NCBI RefSeq assembly: GCF_019972155.1
Contig: NZ_BOVL01000009.1
Span: forward strand, 140,273 to 204,272
Direction of reading: 5' to 3'
Length of the DNA stretch: 64,000 nt
Origin: Bradyrhizobium sp. RD5-C2
GTDB lineage: Bacteria > Pseudomonadota > Alphaproteobacteria > Rhizobiales > Xanthobacteraceae
Shown here piece after piece: positions 36,390-44,942 of this stretch. Both the position numbers and the translations under genes were made by a program. The notes beneath the pieces were generated by a model that saw only the letters and a program-made list of their open reading frames with translations, had not been told where the DNA came from and did no database searches. Within the stretch, counting starts at the first letter, position 1, and every line of letters begins with the position of its first letter.

Positions 36390-37631
36390 TCAGTTATCTT
36401 CCCGCACCGGCGTGAATGCGCTCTCGATTACGTCGCCGATCGGCTGCCAGGCGTTGCCGTCGAACTGCACCAGCCGCATCTGCTTGATCGGGCGGAAATC
36501 CTTCGGCCCGGTGTTGATCACGATCCCGGGCAGCGCGATCGGGCTCTGGTAGTCCTTCAGCGAGGCCGCCTGCCGCATGATGTTCTCGCGCGACAGGTCG
36601 TCGCCGCACTGGCGCAGCACCTGCATCAGCGTGTCGGCGGCGGCATAGCCGAACACGGCATAGATGTCGTCCTTGTCGCCGTCGGGATAGTACTTGTCCA
36701 TGAAGGCGTCCCACGCCTTGATCTGCGGATCGTTCTTCCAGGAGGCATCGCCGGCATCCTTGAGGAACGAGGTCGAGATCACGCCGAGCGAGTTCTGCAG
36801 GCCCGCCGGCCGCAATGCGCTGGCGATCGAGGCCGACGCATTGTCGAGGATGAACACCGGGTGCCAGTCGAGGTCGGCGGCGACGCGAATCGCGCGCGCT
36901 GCGATCGCCGGTGCGCCGTCGAACACCAAAATGTCGGCGCCGGAGCCTTTCAGGATTCCGACCTGGTTCTGGATCGCGGTCTCCGATGCGTCGAAGGCGA
37001 GATCGGCGACGATCATGCCGGCGGTGTCGCCGAGCCCTTCCTGTAATCCCTTGAACAGATCGCGGCCGAACTGGTCGTTCTGCCAGAGCACCGCGATCTT
37101 GCGCGAGGGATACGCCGCCTGGATGTAGTTGGCGTAGATCCGCCCCTCGGCGCGGAAGGTCGGCTGCCAGCCCATGGTCCAGGGAAAGCTCTTCGGATGC
37201 GCCCACTCCTCGTCGCCGGAGGCGACGAACAGCTGCGGGATGTTCTTCTCGTTGAGATACTTTCGCACGGCGAGATTGCTCGGCGTGCCGAACGAGCCGA
37301 ACATCAACAGCACGTCCTGCTTCTCGACGAGATCGCGGGTCTGCTCCATCGCGGTCTTCGGATTGGAGCTGTCGTCGACCGAGACGAATTTGACTTTGCG
37401 GCCGTTGATGCCGCCATGCTCGTTGACCATGTCGAAATAGGCCGCTTCCGCCCGCCCGATGGTCGCGAACGCGGCGAGCGGCCCGGTGTATGGCATGACA
37501 TTGCCGACGCGGATGTCGCTGTCCGTCTTCGCTTCCGGCGCCTGCTGCGCACGCAACGGCGACGCCGCGAGAACAGCTGCGAACGCGAGCGATATCGAAA
37601 GCACGGTTTGTCGTTTTGTTTGCATCAACAT
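36390..37631 (-). CDS. ABC transporter substrate-binding protein, LIV type
   Basis: A 413-residue periplasmic binding protein of the branched-chain amino acid type, with a signal peptide ending near LRA-Q. The mature region IRVGNVMPYTGPLAAFATIG and EHGGINGRKVKFVSVDD are family hallmarks. The start is uncertain among GTG 37637, ATG 37631 and ATG 37625, none with a strong ribosome site. A GCCGGC hairpin lies just upstream (37643-37658). It follows hyuA by 101 bases on the same strand, so it may import the amide or lactam that the Hyu proteins hydrolyse. Confidence 0.87.
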   Translation of the reverse strand: MLMQTKRQTVLSISLAFAAVLAASPLRAQQAPEAKTDSDIRVGNVMPYTGPLAAFATIGRAEAAYFDMVNEHGGINGRKVKFVSVDDSSNPKTAMEQTRDLVEKQDVLLMFGSFGTPSNLAVRKYLNEKNIPQLFVASGDEEWAHPKSFPWTMGWQPTFRAEGRIYANYIQAAYPSRKIAVLWQNDQFGRDLFKGLQEGLGDTAGMIVADLAFDASETAIQNQVGILKGSGADILVFDGAPAIAARAIRVAADLDWHPVFILDNASASIASALRPAGLQNSLGVISTSFLKDAGDASWKNDPQIKAWDAFMDKYYPDGDKDDIYAVFGYAAADTLMQVLRQCGDDLSRENIMRQAASLKDYQSPIALPGIVINTGPKDFRPIKQMRLVQFDGNAWQPIGDVIESAFTPVREDN

Positions 37632-37732
37632 CGCCACAAACGCCGGCGGCAGCCGGCGCTCCCTCCCAAGGACGCGACCTTATCGCCCAAGCCAATGCCG
37701 GGAAAATGAAATGTTGATGGCGGAGGCGGGCC

Positions 37733-39772
37733 TCAGCGCAATGTTATGTCGAGCCAGCCCAGCGGGTTGACCGCGACGCAGTCGCCGCTGTCGACCAGAA
37801 CCGTGGTGGTTTCGGCCTCAATGATCGCGGGACCAGCCAGCGTATGGCCGGGCTTGAGATCGTCGAGCGCATAGACCGGCACCTCGCGCCAGGCACCGAA
37901 CCAGGCCTGCCGCTTGCCGCGCGGTGTGCAGGGTGCGGTCGACGTCACCTCGCCGGCATTGCCGCCGCCGCGCGCCACCTTGCCGACCGCGGCGACGCGG
38001 GCGTTGACGAACACCACCTCCTGCCCGCGCGAGGCATAAGTGTAGAGTTCCTCGTGGCGGCGATGGAAGCGCTCCTCGATCTGTGCCACGAGGTCCGTGG
38101 CGCCGAGATCGAGGTCGCCGAGCGGCACGTCGATCTCGAACACCTGCTCGCCATAGCGCATCTCGGCCGAACGCTCGATCGCGATGTCGCCCTTGAACCA
38201 GTCGCGCAAACGGCCGGCCGCCTGCTCCTCCAGTCCGGCGAACAGCGCCCGCACTTCGTCCGCGGAAATGCGGCCGGTGCCGTAATGGGTGCGGCTGACC
38301 TCATAGCGCAGATCGCTGGTCAGCATGCCCCAGGCCGACAGCACGGAGGCGACCGTCGGCACGATGATGCGCTTGATCTCGAGCTCGCGCGCGACTTCGG
38401 CGGCGTGCATGCCGGCGGCGCCGCCGAAGCTGAGCAGCGCAAACTTGCGGGGATCGACGCCGCGGCGCAGCGTCATCAGGCGGATGCCATCGGCCATCTT
38501 CAGATTGATCATCTTGTAGATGCCGGCGGCGGCCTCGATCCGCGACAGCTCGAGCGCTTCGGCGATCCGGTCGACCGCGGCTTCCGACGCCGCGCGATCG
38601 AGCGGCCGCGCGCCGCCCATGAAGGCGCTCGCATCGAGATAGCCGAGCACGACATTGGCGTCGGTGACGGTGGCAGCCAGGCCGCCATTGCCGTAGCACG
38701 CCGGGCCCGGCACCGAGCCCGCGCTCTCCGGCCCGACCCGCAGCGTGCGGCCGCCGTCGACACCGGCAATCGAGCCGCCGCCGGCCGCGATGCTGGCGAT
38801 GTCGAGGCTGCGCAGCGCGATGCGCTGGCCCGCCAGCATGCCGTCGGCCGACAGCGAGGCCTCGCCGTCCGCGATCAGCGAGATGTCGGTCGAGGTGCCG
38901 CCCATGTCGAACGGCACGAGATCGGGAATCCCAAGCATCTCGGCGCAGCGGCGGCTGCCGGAAATGCCGCCCGCCGGGCCCGACAGCACCGTGCCCGCGG
39001 CGAGCCGCGAGGCCTCTTCCACCGGCGCCATGCCGCCATGCGACAGCACGACGAACAGCGAGCCGTTGAAGCCGGCTTCGTGCAGGCTGCGCTCCAGATT
39101 GGTGAGATAGCGCCGCACGGTCGGCGCGACATAGGCGTTCACGATCGTGGTCGAGACGCGCTCATATTCCTTGATCTGCGGCAACACGTCGCTCGAGCGC
39201 GACACGCTGACATCGGGCAGCTCCTTCGCCAGCCGCTCGACCGCGGCGAGCTCATGCGCCGGATTGAGATAGGCGTGCAGGAAGCAGACCGCAACCGAAT
39301 TCGCGCCGGACCGTTTCACCTCGGCAATGACGTCCCCGAGCGCGGCGGCATCGAGTGCAACCGCCGCGCTGCCGTCGGCCTTCAGCCGTTCGCGCACGCC
39401 AAACCGGCGTTCGCGCGGCACCAATGGCTCAGGCGGCGGCGTGCGCAGATCGTAGCGATCCGGCTTCAGCCCCTCGCGCATCTCGACGACGTCGCGATGG
39501 CCCTCGGTGGTCAGCAGCGCGACTTTGGCGCCCTTGCGCTCTAACAATGCATTGGTCGCAACCGTCGTGCCATGCACCAGGCGATCGGTCGCAGCCAGCA
39601 TCGCCGTGTGCGTGACGCCGAGGCGTCGGGCCAATTCCTCAAGCCCCGCCATGACACCGATCGACTGATCGGCCGGCGTGGACGGTGATTTTGCGAAAAC
39701 GGTGCGCCCGGTTTGATCCGTCGCGACCAGGTCGGTGTAGGTGCCGCCGACGTCAACCCCAATCGTGTACAT
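37733..39772 (-). CDS. Hydantoinase/oxoprolinase subunit A (HyuA-like)
   Basis: A 679-residue HyuA-type ATPase with an actin-like fold. The phosphate-binding VDVGGTYTD is at the N-terminus, with HGTTVATNALLE and PFDMGGTSTDIS further on. Together with HyuB it hydrolyses cyclic amides such as 5-oxoproline, N-methylhydantoin or caprolactam at the cost of ATP; related proteins carboxylate ketones. The ATG at 39772 (MYTIGVDVGG) is chosen; an upstream extension overlaps hyuB. It starts seven bases after the hyuB stop. Confidence 0.9.
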   Translation of the reverse strand: MYTIGVDVGGTYTDLVATDQTGRTVFAKSPSTPADQSIGVMAGLEELARRLGVTHTAMLAATDRLVHGTTVATNALLERKGAKVALLTTEGHRDVVEMREGLKPDRYDLRTPPPEPLVPRERRFGVRERLKADGSAAVALDAAALGDVIAEVKRSGANSVAVCFLHAYLNPAHELAAVERLAKELPDVSVSRSSDVLPQIKEYERVSTTIVNAYVAPTVRRYLTNLERSLHEAGFNGSLFVVLSHGGMAPVEEASRLAAGTVLSGPAGGISGSRRCAEMLGIPDLVPFDMGGTSTDISLIADGEASLSADGMLAGQRIALRSLDIASIAAGGGSIAGVDGGRTLRVGPESAGSVPGPACYGNGGLAATVTDANVVLGYLDASAFMGGARPLDRAASEAAVDRIAEALELSRIEAAAGIYKMINLKMADGIRLMTLRRGVDPRKFALLSFGGAAGMHAAEVARELEIKRIIVPTVASVLSAWGMLTSDLRYEVSRTHYGTGRISADEVRALFAGLEEQAAGRLRDWFKGDIAIERSAEMRYGEQVFEIDVPLGDLDLGATDLVAQIEERFHRRHEELYTYASRGQEVVFVNARVAAVGKVARGGGNAGEVTSTAPCTPRGKRQAWFGAWREVPVYALDDLKPGHTLAGPAIIEAETTTVLVDSGDCVAVNPLGWLDITLR

Positions 39773-39779
39773 CGCTGCC

Positions 39780-41432
39780 CTATACCGCCTTCGAAACCAG
39801 ACCCTGCGCCACGTCGCGCGCCCGCGCTTCCGCCGATCGCTTCTCGGATGGACCCCAGCCGCCCCCACCGGACGAGCGGATCTCCAGACAGTCGCCGGGG
39901 CGCAGTTCGATGCCGACCTCCTTGGTCTTTAGCACGCGCGGCGCGCGGCCTTCCGACAACAGGCGATAGTGATGCGGCTCGCCGTCCTTGCCGCCGAGCA
40001 TGCCGCACGGTCCGTGGCGCGCGCCGTCGCCGGCGGTGTTGCCCTTGGCGGGCTTTGCCGTCTCCAGCACCATGTCGAGCGCGACGCCGAGCCCACCGCG
40101 ATGCTGGCCGTCGCCACCGGAATCCGGCCGGAACTCGTGCTGGCGGAAATGCAGGGGAAAGCGCACCTCGGCGACCTCGATGCTGCCGAACTTGAGTCCG
40201 CCGACCGAATGCCATTCACCGATCGAGGAGTAACCGTCGCCACCCGGCGATGCGCCGCCTCCGGGCCGCGCCTGGAACATGTGCCAGATGAAATTGCGTC
40301 CGTTGCGCGGATCCTCGCCCTGGATCGCGATGCGGAACCTGCGACCCCAGCCGCCCATCACGCGATCCGGGCAGGACGCCGACATTGCCTTGACTATGGC
40401 TTCGACGATCTCGTTGGAGGGATGGCTGGTGCACAGCGTGACGGGGCGGCCGGGATCGGCCCACACGATGGTGCCCTGTTTCGCCACCACCTTGAGCGGC
40501 CGCAGCGCGCCGGTGTTCTTCGGAATGTCGGCGTCGATCAGATAGGCAAAGGCCATCGCCACCGCGGCCTGCGTGTTGGCATGCGACGAGTTGACGAAGC
40601 TCGTCGACTGCGGATCGGAGCCGGTGAGATCGACCTCGATGTCGCTGCCCTTTTTCGTCACCTTGGCCGCGATCTTGATGTCGGTGCGGCCATGGCCGTC
40701 GTCGTCGAGCAGGGCCTCGCCGTAGAATACGCCGTCCTTCCAGCTCGACACCACGGCGCGGGTCTGCTGCTCGGTCGCGTCAAGAATGGCCTCGATGGCG
40801 GCTTCGACCGTCTCGGCGCCGAACTCGCTAAACAGTTTTGCGACGCGACGCTCGCCGAGATGCGCGGCGCCCAGCATCGCCGCGAGGTCGCCGCGGAATT
40901 CCCGGGGGTTGCGGATGTTCAGCGCCAGCAGATCCAGCAGGTCCTCACGCGGCTTGCCGGCCTCGTAGAGCTTGATCGGCGGAATCCGGATACCTTCTTG
41001 ATAGATCTCGGTCGCAGCCGGATTGTAGGCGCCGTGGGTGGCGCCGCCGATGTCGCTCTGATGCGCACGCACGATGGTCCAGAGCAATCGCTTGCCGCCG
41101 TCGAACACCGGGACGAAGGCGGTGAGATCAGGAAGATGGCTGCCGCCCTGATAGGGATCGTTGAGCAGGATGACGTCGCCGGGCGCGACATCCTTGAAGC
41201 GTTCCTCGACCGCGAGCGTCGCCCACGGCAAGGCGCCGACATGCACCGGGATGTGATCGGCCTGCGCGATCAGCCGCCCGCCGGTGTCGCAGATCGCCAG
41301 CGAAAAATCGCGGCTGGAATTGAGGATTTGCGAATAGGAGGTGCGAAGCATGGCTTCGCCCATCTCCTTCACGATCGACGACAGGCGGTGCTGGACGACG
41401 GAACGGGTGATCGGATCGATCTTGGCGGACAT
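39780..41432 (-). CDS. Hydantoinase/oxoprolinase subunit B (HyuB-like)
   Basis: A 550-residue HyuB-type subunit, the partner of the downstream HyuA. The N-terminal DPITRSVVQHRLSSIVKEMG, the AQADHIPVHVGALP segment and GDVILLNDPYQGGSHLPD are typical. The C-terminus has the Gly-rich RSSGGGGWG. It is the first gene of the hyuB-hyuA-binding protein unit. The specific substrate is not determined. The promoter must lie in the 279-base gap to the divergent DUF305 gene, in which no gene is convincing. Confidence 0.9.
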   Translation of the reverse strand: MSAKIDPITRSVVQHRLSSIVKEMGEAMLRTSYSQILNSSRDFSLAICDTGGRLIAQADHIPVHVGALPWATLAVEERFKDVAPGDVILLNDPYQGGSHLPDLTAFVPVFDGGKRLLWTIVRAHQSDIGGATHGAYNPAATEIYQEGIRIPPIKLYEAGKPREDLLDLLALNIRNPREFRGDLAAMLGAAHLGERRVAKLFSEFGAETVEAAIEAILDATEQQTRAVVSSWKDGVFYGEALLDDDGHGRTDIKIAAKVTKKGSDIEVDLTGSDPQSTSFVNSSHANTQAAVAMAFAYLIDADIPKNTGALRPLKVVAKQGTIVWADPGRPVTLCTSHPSNEIVEAIVKAMSASCPDRVMGGWGRRFRIAIQGEDPRNGRNFIWHMFQARPGGGASPGGDGYSSIGEWHSVGGLKFGSIEVAEVRFPLHFRQHEFRPDSGGDGQHRGGLGVALDMVLETAKPAKGNTAGDGARHGPCGMLGGKDGEPHHYRLLSEGRAPRVLKTKEVGIELRPGDCLEIRSSGGGGWGPSEKRSAEARARDVAQGLVSKAV

Positions 41433-41711
41433 TTTTGCCCTTGTGGGCGCATGGGACTGCGCAGAGAGGATCGCGGAACCGGTCGATCAGGACCGGAATT
41501 CCTTCTTATAGCCAGAGGCTTGCCATTCGCAAACCGGCCGGTTCGGCCGTAATGGGGTATTCCGCCGATCAGCAAGTCGTGATCGACAAGAATCCACCCA
41601 GCGACGGAATAGAACTCAGGCCACCGCGTCCCACCCATGCAAGCCGGCCCCAAGGCCCAAACGCCAAGGCCGGACCGCTCGGGCTTCCCCGACAACTCCC
41701 AGGGTGACGCA

Positions 41712-42200
41712 ATGCTTCCTCGATTCCTCAAACCCGGCCTCGCGCCGATCGGCGCGGCCCTCCTGCTCGCCGTTGCCGCAGCCGCGTTGGCGCATGACGG
41801 CGATCAGCATCCAGCCGAGAGCGCGCTGACGGCCGACGAGAGTGCCTTCCTCGCCGAAAACGATGCCGCGATGACCAAGATGATGAATGACATGGCCGCC
41901 AAGCCGAGCGGCGACATCGATCGCGATTTCGTCGCGATGATGACGCCGCACCACCAGGGCGCGATCGACATGGCCGTGATCGAGCTTCGCTACGGCAAGA
42001 ACGAGCGGCTGCGCCGGATCGCGCAGGAGATCATCGTCGAGCAACGGCAGGAGATCGACGCCATGAAGCTCGCGCTCGGCGAACAGGTCACCGACACGAC
42101 ACCCGCCCCGACGCAACAACCCGGCGCGACACCGGGCTCCGCGACCAGCCACGATCACATGAACATGCACCACGACATGATGAAGCAGGAGACCAAGTGA
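41712..42200 (+). CDS. DUF305 family exported protein with His/Met-rich tail
   Basis: A 162-residue exported protein with a signal peptide (residues 1 to about 27, ending ALA-H). The DUF305 core has the TPHHQGAIDMA motif (78-88), found in proteins associated with copper or metal handling. The C-terminus is a His/Met-rich run (HDHMNMHHDMM, 147-157), suitable for binding soft metals. The start MLPRFLK is preferred over an upstream extension without signal-peptide character. Its stop overlaps the next gene start by one base (TGATG), opening a four-gene coupled operon that ends in a sigma/anti-sigma pair. Confidence 0.85.
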   Translation: MLPRFLKPGLAPIGAALLLAVAAAALAHDGDQHPAESALTADESAFLAENDAAMTKMMNDMAAKPSGDIDRDFVAMMTPHHQGAIDMAVIELRYGKNERLRRIAQEIIVEQRQEIDAMKLALGEQVTDTTPAPTQQPGATPGSATSHDHMNMHHDMMKQETK

Positions 42201-43657
42201 TGACGAGCCAGTTCGTGAAGTGCCTGCTGGCCACCAGCATGATCGTGCTGTCGACGTCGGCATTTGCCGGACAGGCGCCGGGCGCCGTGTCCGCACCCGA
42301 CATTCCGATCAGCCATCATGACCGGGTCTACGCCGCCGAGCAGTTCTCGAACACGGTATCGGTCACCGATCCCGTCGACAACAAGCTGCTCGGCGTGATC
42401 CGGCTCGGCGACCCGCAGCCCGGCAATTTCAGTCCGCTCTACAAAGGACAGGTATTGGTCCACGGCATGGGCTTTTCGCCCGACCACCATACCCTCGCCA
42501 TCGTCTCGATCGGTTCGAATTCGGTGACCTTCATCGACACGGCAACCAACGCGGTCAAGCACGTCACCTATGTCGGGCGGTCGCCGCACGAGGCGTTCTT
42601 CACGCCCGACGGCAAGGAGGTGTGGGTCACCGTGCGCGGCGAGAACTACATCTCGGTGATCGACGCCTCGAGCTTCAAGGAAACGATGCGGATCGAGGTG
42701 CCGGCTGGACCGGGCATGCAGATCTTCTCGCCCGACGGCAAGTACGGCTACATCTGCTCCTCTTTCAATCCGGAGACCGACGTGGTCTCGGTCGCCGACC
42801 ATCAGATCGTCGCCAAGGTGAAGCAGGAAAGCCCGTTCTGCCCGAACATCGCGGCGACCCCGGACGGCGAGCAGGTGTGGTTCACGCTGAAGGATGTCGG
42901 CAGGACCCAGGTCTTCAACGCCAAGCCGCCGTTCGACCTGATCAAGACCATCGACACCGGCCCGATCACCAACCACGTCAATTTCGCGAAGACGGCCAAG
43001 GGCACCTTCGCTTATGTGACGATCGGCGGCACCAACGAGGTCAAGGTGTTCCGCACCGACGACTTCTCGGAGGTCGCGACCATTCCCATCGGCAACCTGC
43101 CGCATGGCATCTGGCCTTCCGGCGACGGCACGCGGGTCTATGTCGGCCTGGAAAATGCCGATGCGCTGGCCGCGATCGACACCGCGACCAACAAGGTGAT
43201 CGCCAACATCCCGATCGGCCAGGCACCGCAGGCCATCGCCTACGTGCCGAACGCCGCGCCGAATCCTGACGACCGCCAGAACCTGCAGGCGCTTGGCGTC
43301 GCCGGCCAGGCCGCCCATCTCACACTCGCGGCGAAGAAGGACGCCAAGAGCGACAAGCCGCCGACCAGCGTTTCGCTGTTCGATCAAGGCCTGATCCAGG
43401 TGGTGCAGGCATCGGTCACCGGGCTCGAACCCAAGCAGCACTACGTGCTAGCATTGGCCGAACATGCCGATGGGACTGGATCGGTGCAGCCGCTGGCAGC
43501 CTTCATGACCAATCCTGCCGGCTCTGCGATCGTCAACGCCGCGGGTCCGATCCGCCAGATCGTGCAGAGCGCGGCCAAGGCGGAACGGCGCTATCTCGTC
43601 ATCGCATCAGGCGAACCGGCGAAACTCGGTGCGGTCATCCAGGTGCAAACGCCATGA
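42200..43657 (+). CDS. Exported YncE-like beta-propeller protein
   Basis: A 485-residue protein with a signal peptide ending near AFA-GQ. Repeated blades of the YncE/lactonase-like beta-propeller (for example NAVKHVTYVGRSPHEAFFTP and NKVIANIPIGQAPQAIAYVP) cover about residues 40-355. A C-terminal domain (about 385-485, TSVSLFDQGLIQVVQASVTG onward) is of a kind I do not recognise with confidence. It is periplasmic and probably a binding or scaffold protein. It overlaps the sigma-factor gene by four bases. Confidence 0.82.
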   Translation: MTSQFVKCLLATSMIVLSTSAFAGQAPGAVSAPDIPISHHDRVYAAEQFSNTVSVTDPVDNKLLGVIRLGDPQPGNFSPLYKGQVLVHGMGFSPDHHTLAIVSIGSNSVTFIDTATNAVKHVTYVGRSPHEAFFTPDGKEVWVTVRGENYISVIDASSFKETMRIEVPAGPGMQIFSPDGKYGYICSSFNPETDVVSVADHQIVAKVKQESPFCPNIAATPDGEQVWFTLKDVGRTQVFNAKPPFDLIKTIDTGPITNHVNFAKTAKGTFAYVTIGGTNEVKVFRTDDFSEVATIPIGNLPHGIWPSGDGTRVYVGLENADALAAIDTATNKVIANIPIGQAPQAIAYVPNAAPNPDDRQNLQALGVAGQAAHLTLAAKKDAKSDKPPTSVSLFDQGLIQVVQASVTGLEPKQHYVLALAEHADGTGSVQPLAAFMTNPAGSAIVNAAGPIRQIVQSAAKAERRYLVIASGEPAKLGAVIQVQTP

Positions 43658-44181
43658 ACGATATGCTGCGCCTCGTCGAGCCCCTGATACCCGCCTTGCG
43701 GCGGTATGCGCGGGCCTTGGTCCGCGATCACGCAGCGGCCGACGATTTGGTGCAGGACTGCCTGGAACGCGCCGTCATTCATTGGGAACAGCGGCGATCG
43801 GATAATCCGCGACCGTGGCTGTTCGCCATCCTTCATAATCTCGCCATCAACCAGTTTCGCCGCGCAACGACGCGCGGCGTCCACGTCGCGATCGACGAAA
43901 CCAACGAGGATGCATTCGGCCAGGACGCAGAGCAGGAGCACAAGGTGACGTATCGCGACGTCATGGCGAAGCTCGCAAGGCTTCCGCATGACCAGCGTGC
44001 GGTCCTGCTGCTCGTCGGCGTCGAGGACTTGTCCTATGCCGACGCCGCGAAGGTGCTCGGTGTGCCCATCGGCACGGTGATGTCGCGCCTAGCGCGCGCT
44101 CGCGAGCGGCTCCATCAAGAGTTGGAGGGCGCTGCCGGCGATCTGAACAATAATATTGTGCAATTGCGGAACAAGACATGA
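43654..44181 (+). CDS. ECF-type sigma-70 family RNA polymerase sigma factor
   Basis: A 175-residue sigma factor with only regions 2 and 4. Region 2 contains DDLVQDCLERAVIHW and RPWLFAILHNLAINQFRR. Region 4 contains LPHDQRAVLLLVGVEDLSYA and VLGVPIGTVMSRLARARERL, a helix-turn-helix. It starts inside the beta-propeller stop (ATGA) and overlaps the anti-sigma gene by four bases. It presumably activates its own operon and other envelope genes when released. Confidence 0.93.
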   Translation: MNDMLRLVEPLIPALRRYARALVRDHAAADDLVQDCLERAVIHWEQRRSDNPRPWLFAILHNLAINQFRRATTRGVHVAIDETNEDAFGQDAEQEHKVTYRDVMAKLARLPHDQRAVLLLVGVEDLSYADAAKVLGVPIGTVMSRLARARERLHQELEGAAGDLNNNIVQLRNKT

Positions 44182-44942
44182 GCAACCGACCCATTACCGA
44201 AGACGATCTGCATGCCTATGTGGATCGCGCGCTGGAGCCGGAGCGCGAGGCGGAAATCATGGCCTATCTCGAAAAGCATCCGGACGTCGCCAAGCGCATC
44301 GCCGCCTACTCCGATGAGCGTAACCTGCTGCGATCGGCATTGCTGCCGATTGCCGAGGAACCGCTGCCGCCGCAGCTCAACCTCGCCCGGATGATCGAGC
44401 GCCCGCGCCGCCGTCCCTCGTCATTGCGCTGGGCCATCGCAGCGATGCTGATGCTCTCGATCGGCGGCCTTGGCGGATGGGTGATCCGCGGCGCGACATC
44501 GGCGCCGGCCGGCGGGCTTGCGGCGCTGGCCGAAGAAGCAAGCGATTCCTACAAGGTCTACGCCTCGGACCACACCCGGCCGGTCGAACTCCGCGACAGC
44601 TTCGAGCTGGTGCAATGGGTCTCGAACCGGCTGCGTCAACCGGTCAAGCTGCCTGATCTGAGCCAGTCGGGATATCGCTTGATGGGCGGGCGGGTTGTGC
44701 CGACGGCGCACGGTCCCGCGGCGATGTTCATGTACGACGATGATCACGGCGAGCGGCTTGTGGTCCTCACCCGTCCGATGACGTCGGATCAGAACGCGCC
44801 GATGGCCGCGCATTCGGGTGGCGACATCGCGGGTGTCTCCTGGGCCGACGGCGGCACGGGCTACAGCCTGGTCGGGCCGCGCGGGGTTGATTCCCTGCGG
44901 CCGCTTGCCAACGAAATCCGCAAGCAGGCGCAGACGATCTAG
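44178..44942 (+). CDS. Membrane-anchored anti-sigma factor
   Basis: A 254-residue anti-sigma factor. The N-terminal DDLHAYVDRALEPEREAEIMAYLEKHPD is the anti-sigma domain typical of this class. A single membrane helix lies near residues 76-97 (WAIAAMLMLSIGGLGGWVI), followed by a periplasmic domain of about 155 residues that could sense the signal. No zinc-binding HxxxCxxC motif is visible. Its stop overlaps the convergent MFS gene stop by four bases. Confidence 0.88.
   Translation: MSNRPITEDDLHAYVDRALEPEREAEIMAYLEKHPDVAKRIAAYSDERNLLRSALLPIAEEPLPPQLNLARMIERPRRRPSSLRWAIAAMLMLSIGGLGGWVIRGATSAPAGGLAALAEEASDSYKVYASDHTRPVELRDSFELVQWVSNRLRQPVKLPDLSQSGYRLMGGRVVPTAHGPAAMFMYDDDHGERLVVLTRPMTSDQNAPMAAHSGGDIAGVSWADGGTGYSLVGPRGVDSLRPLANEIRKQAQTI

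Noticed and set aside
41435..41707. 90-residue + strand frame before the DUF305 gene
   Set aside because: It has no ribosome site or domain character and lies in the expected divergent promoter region.
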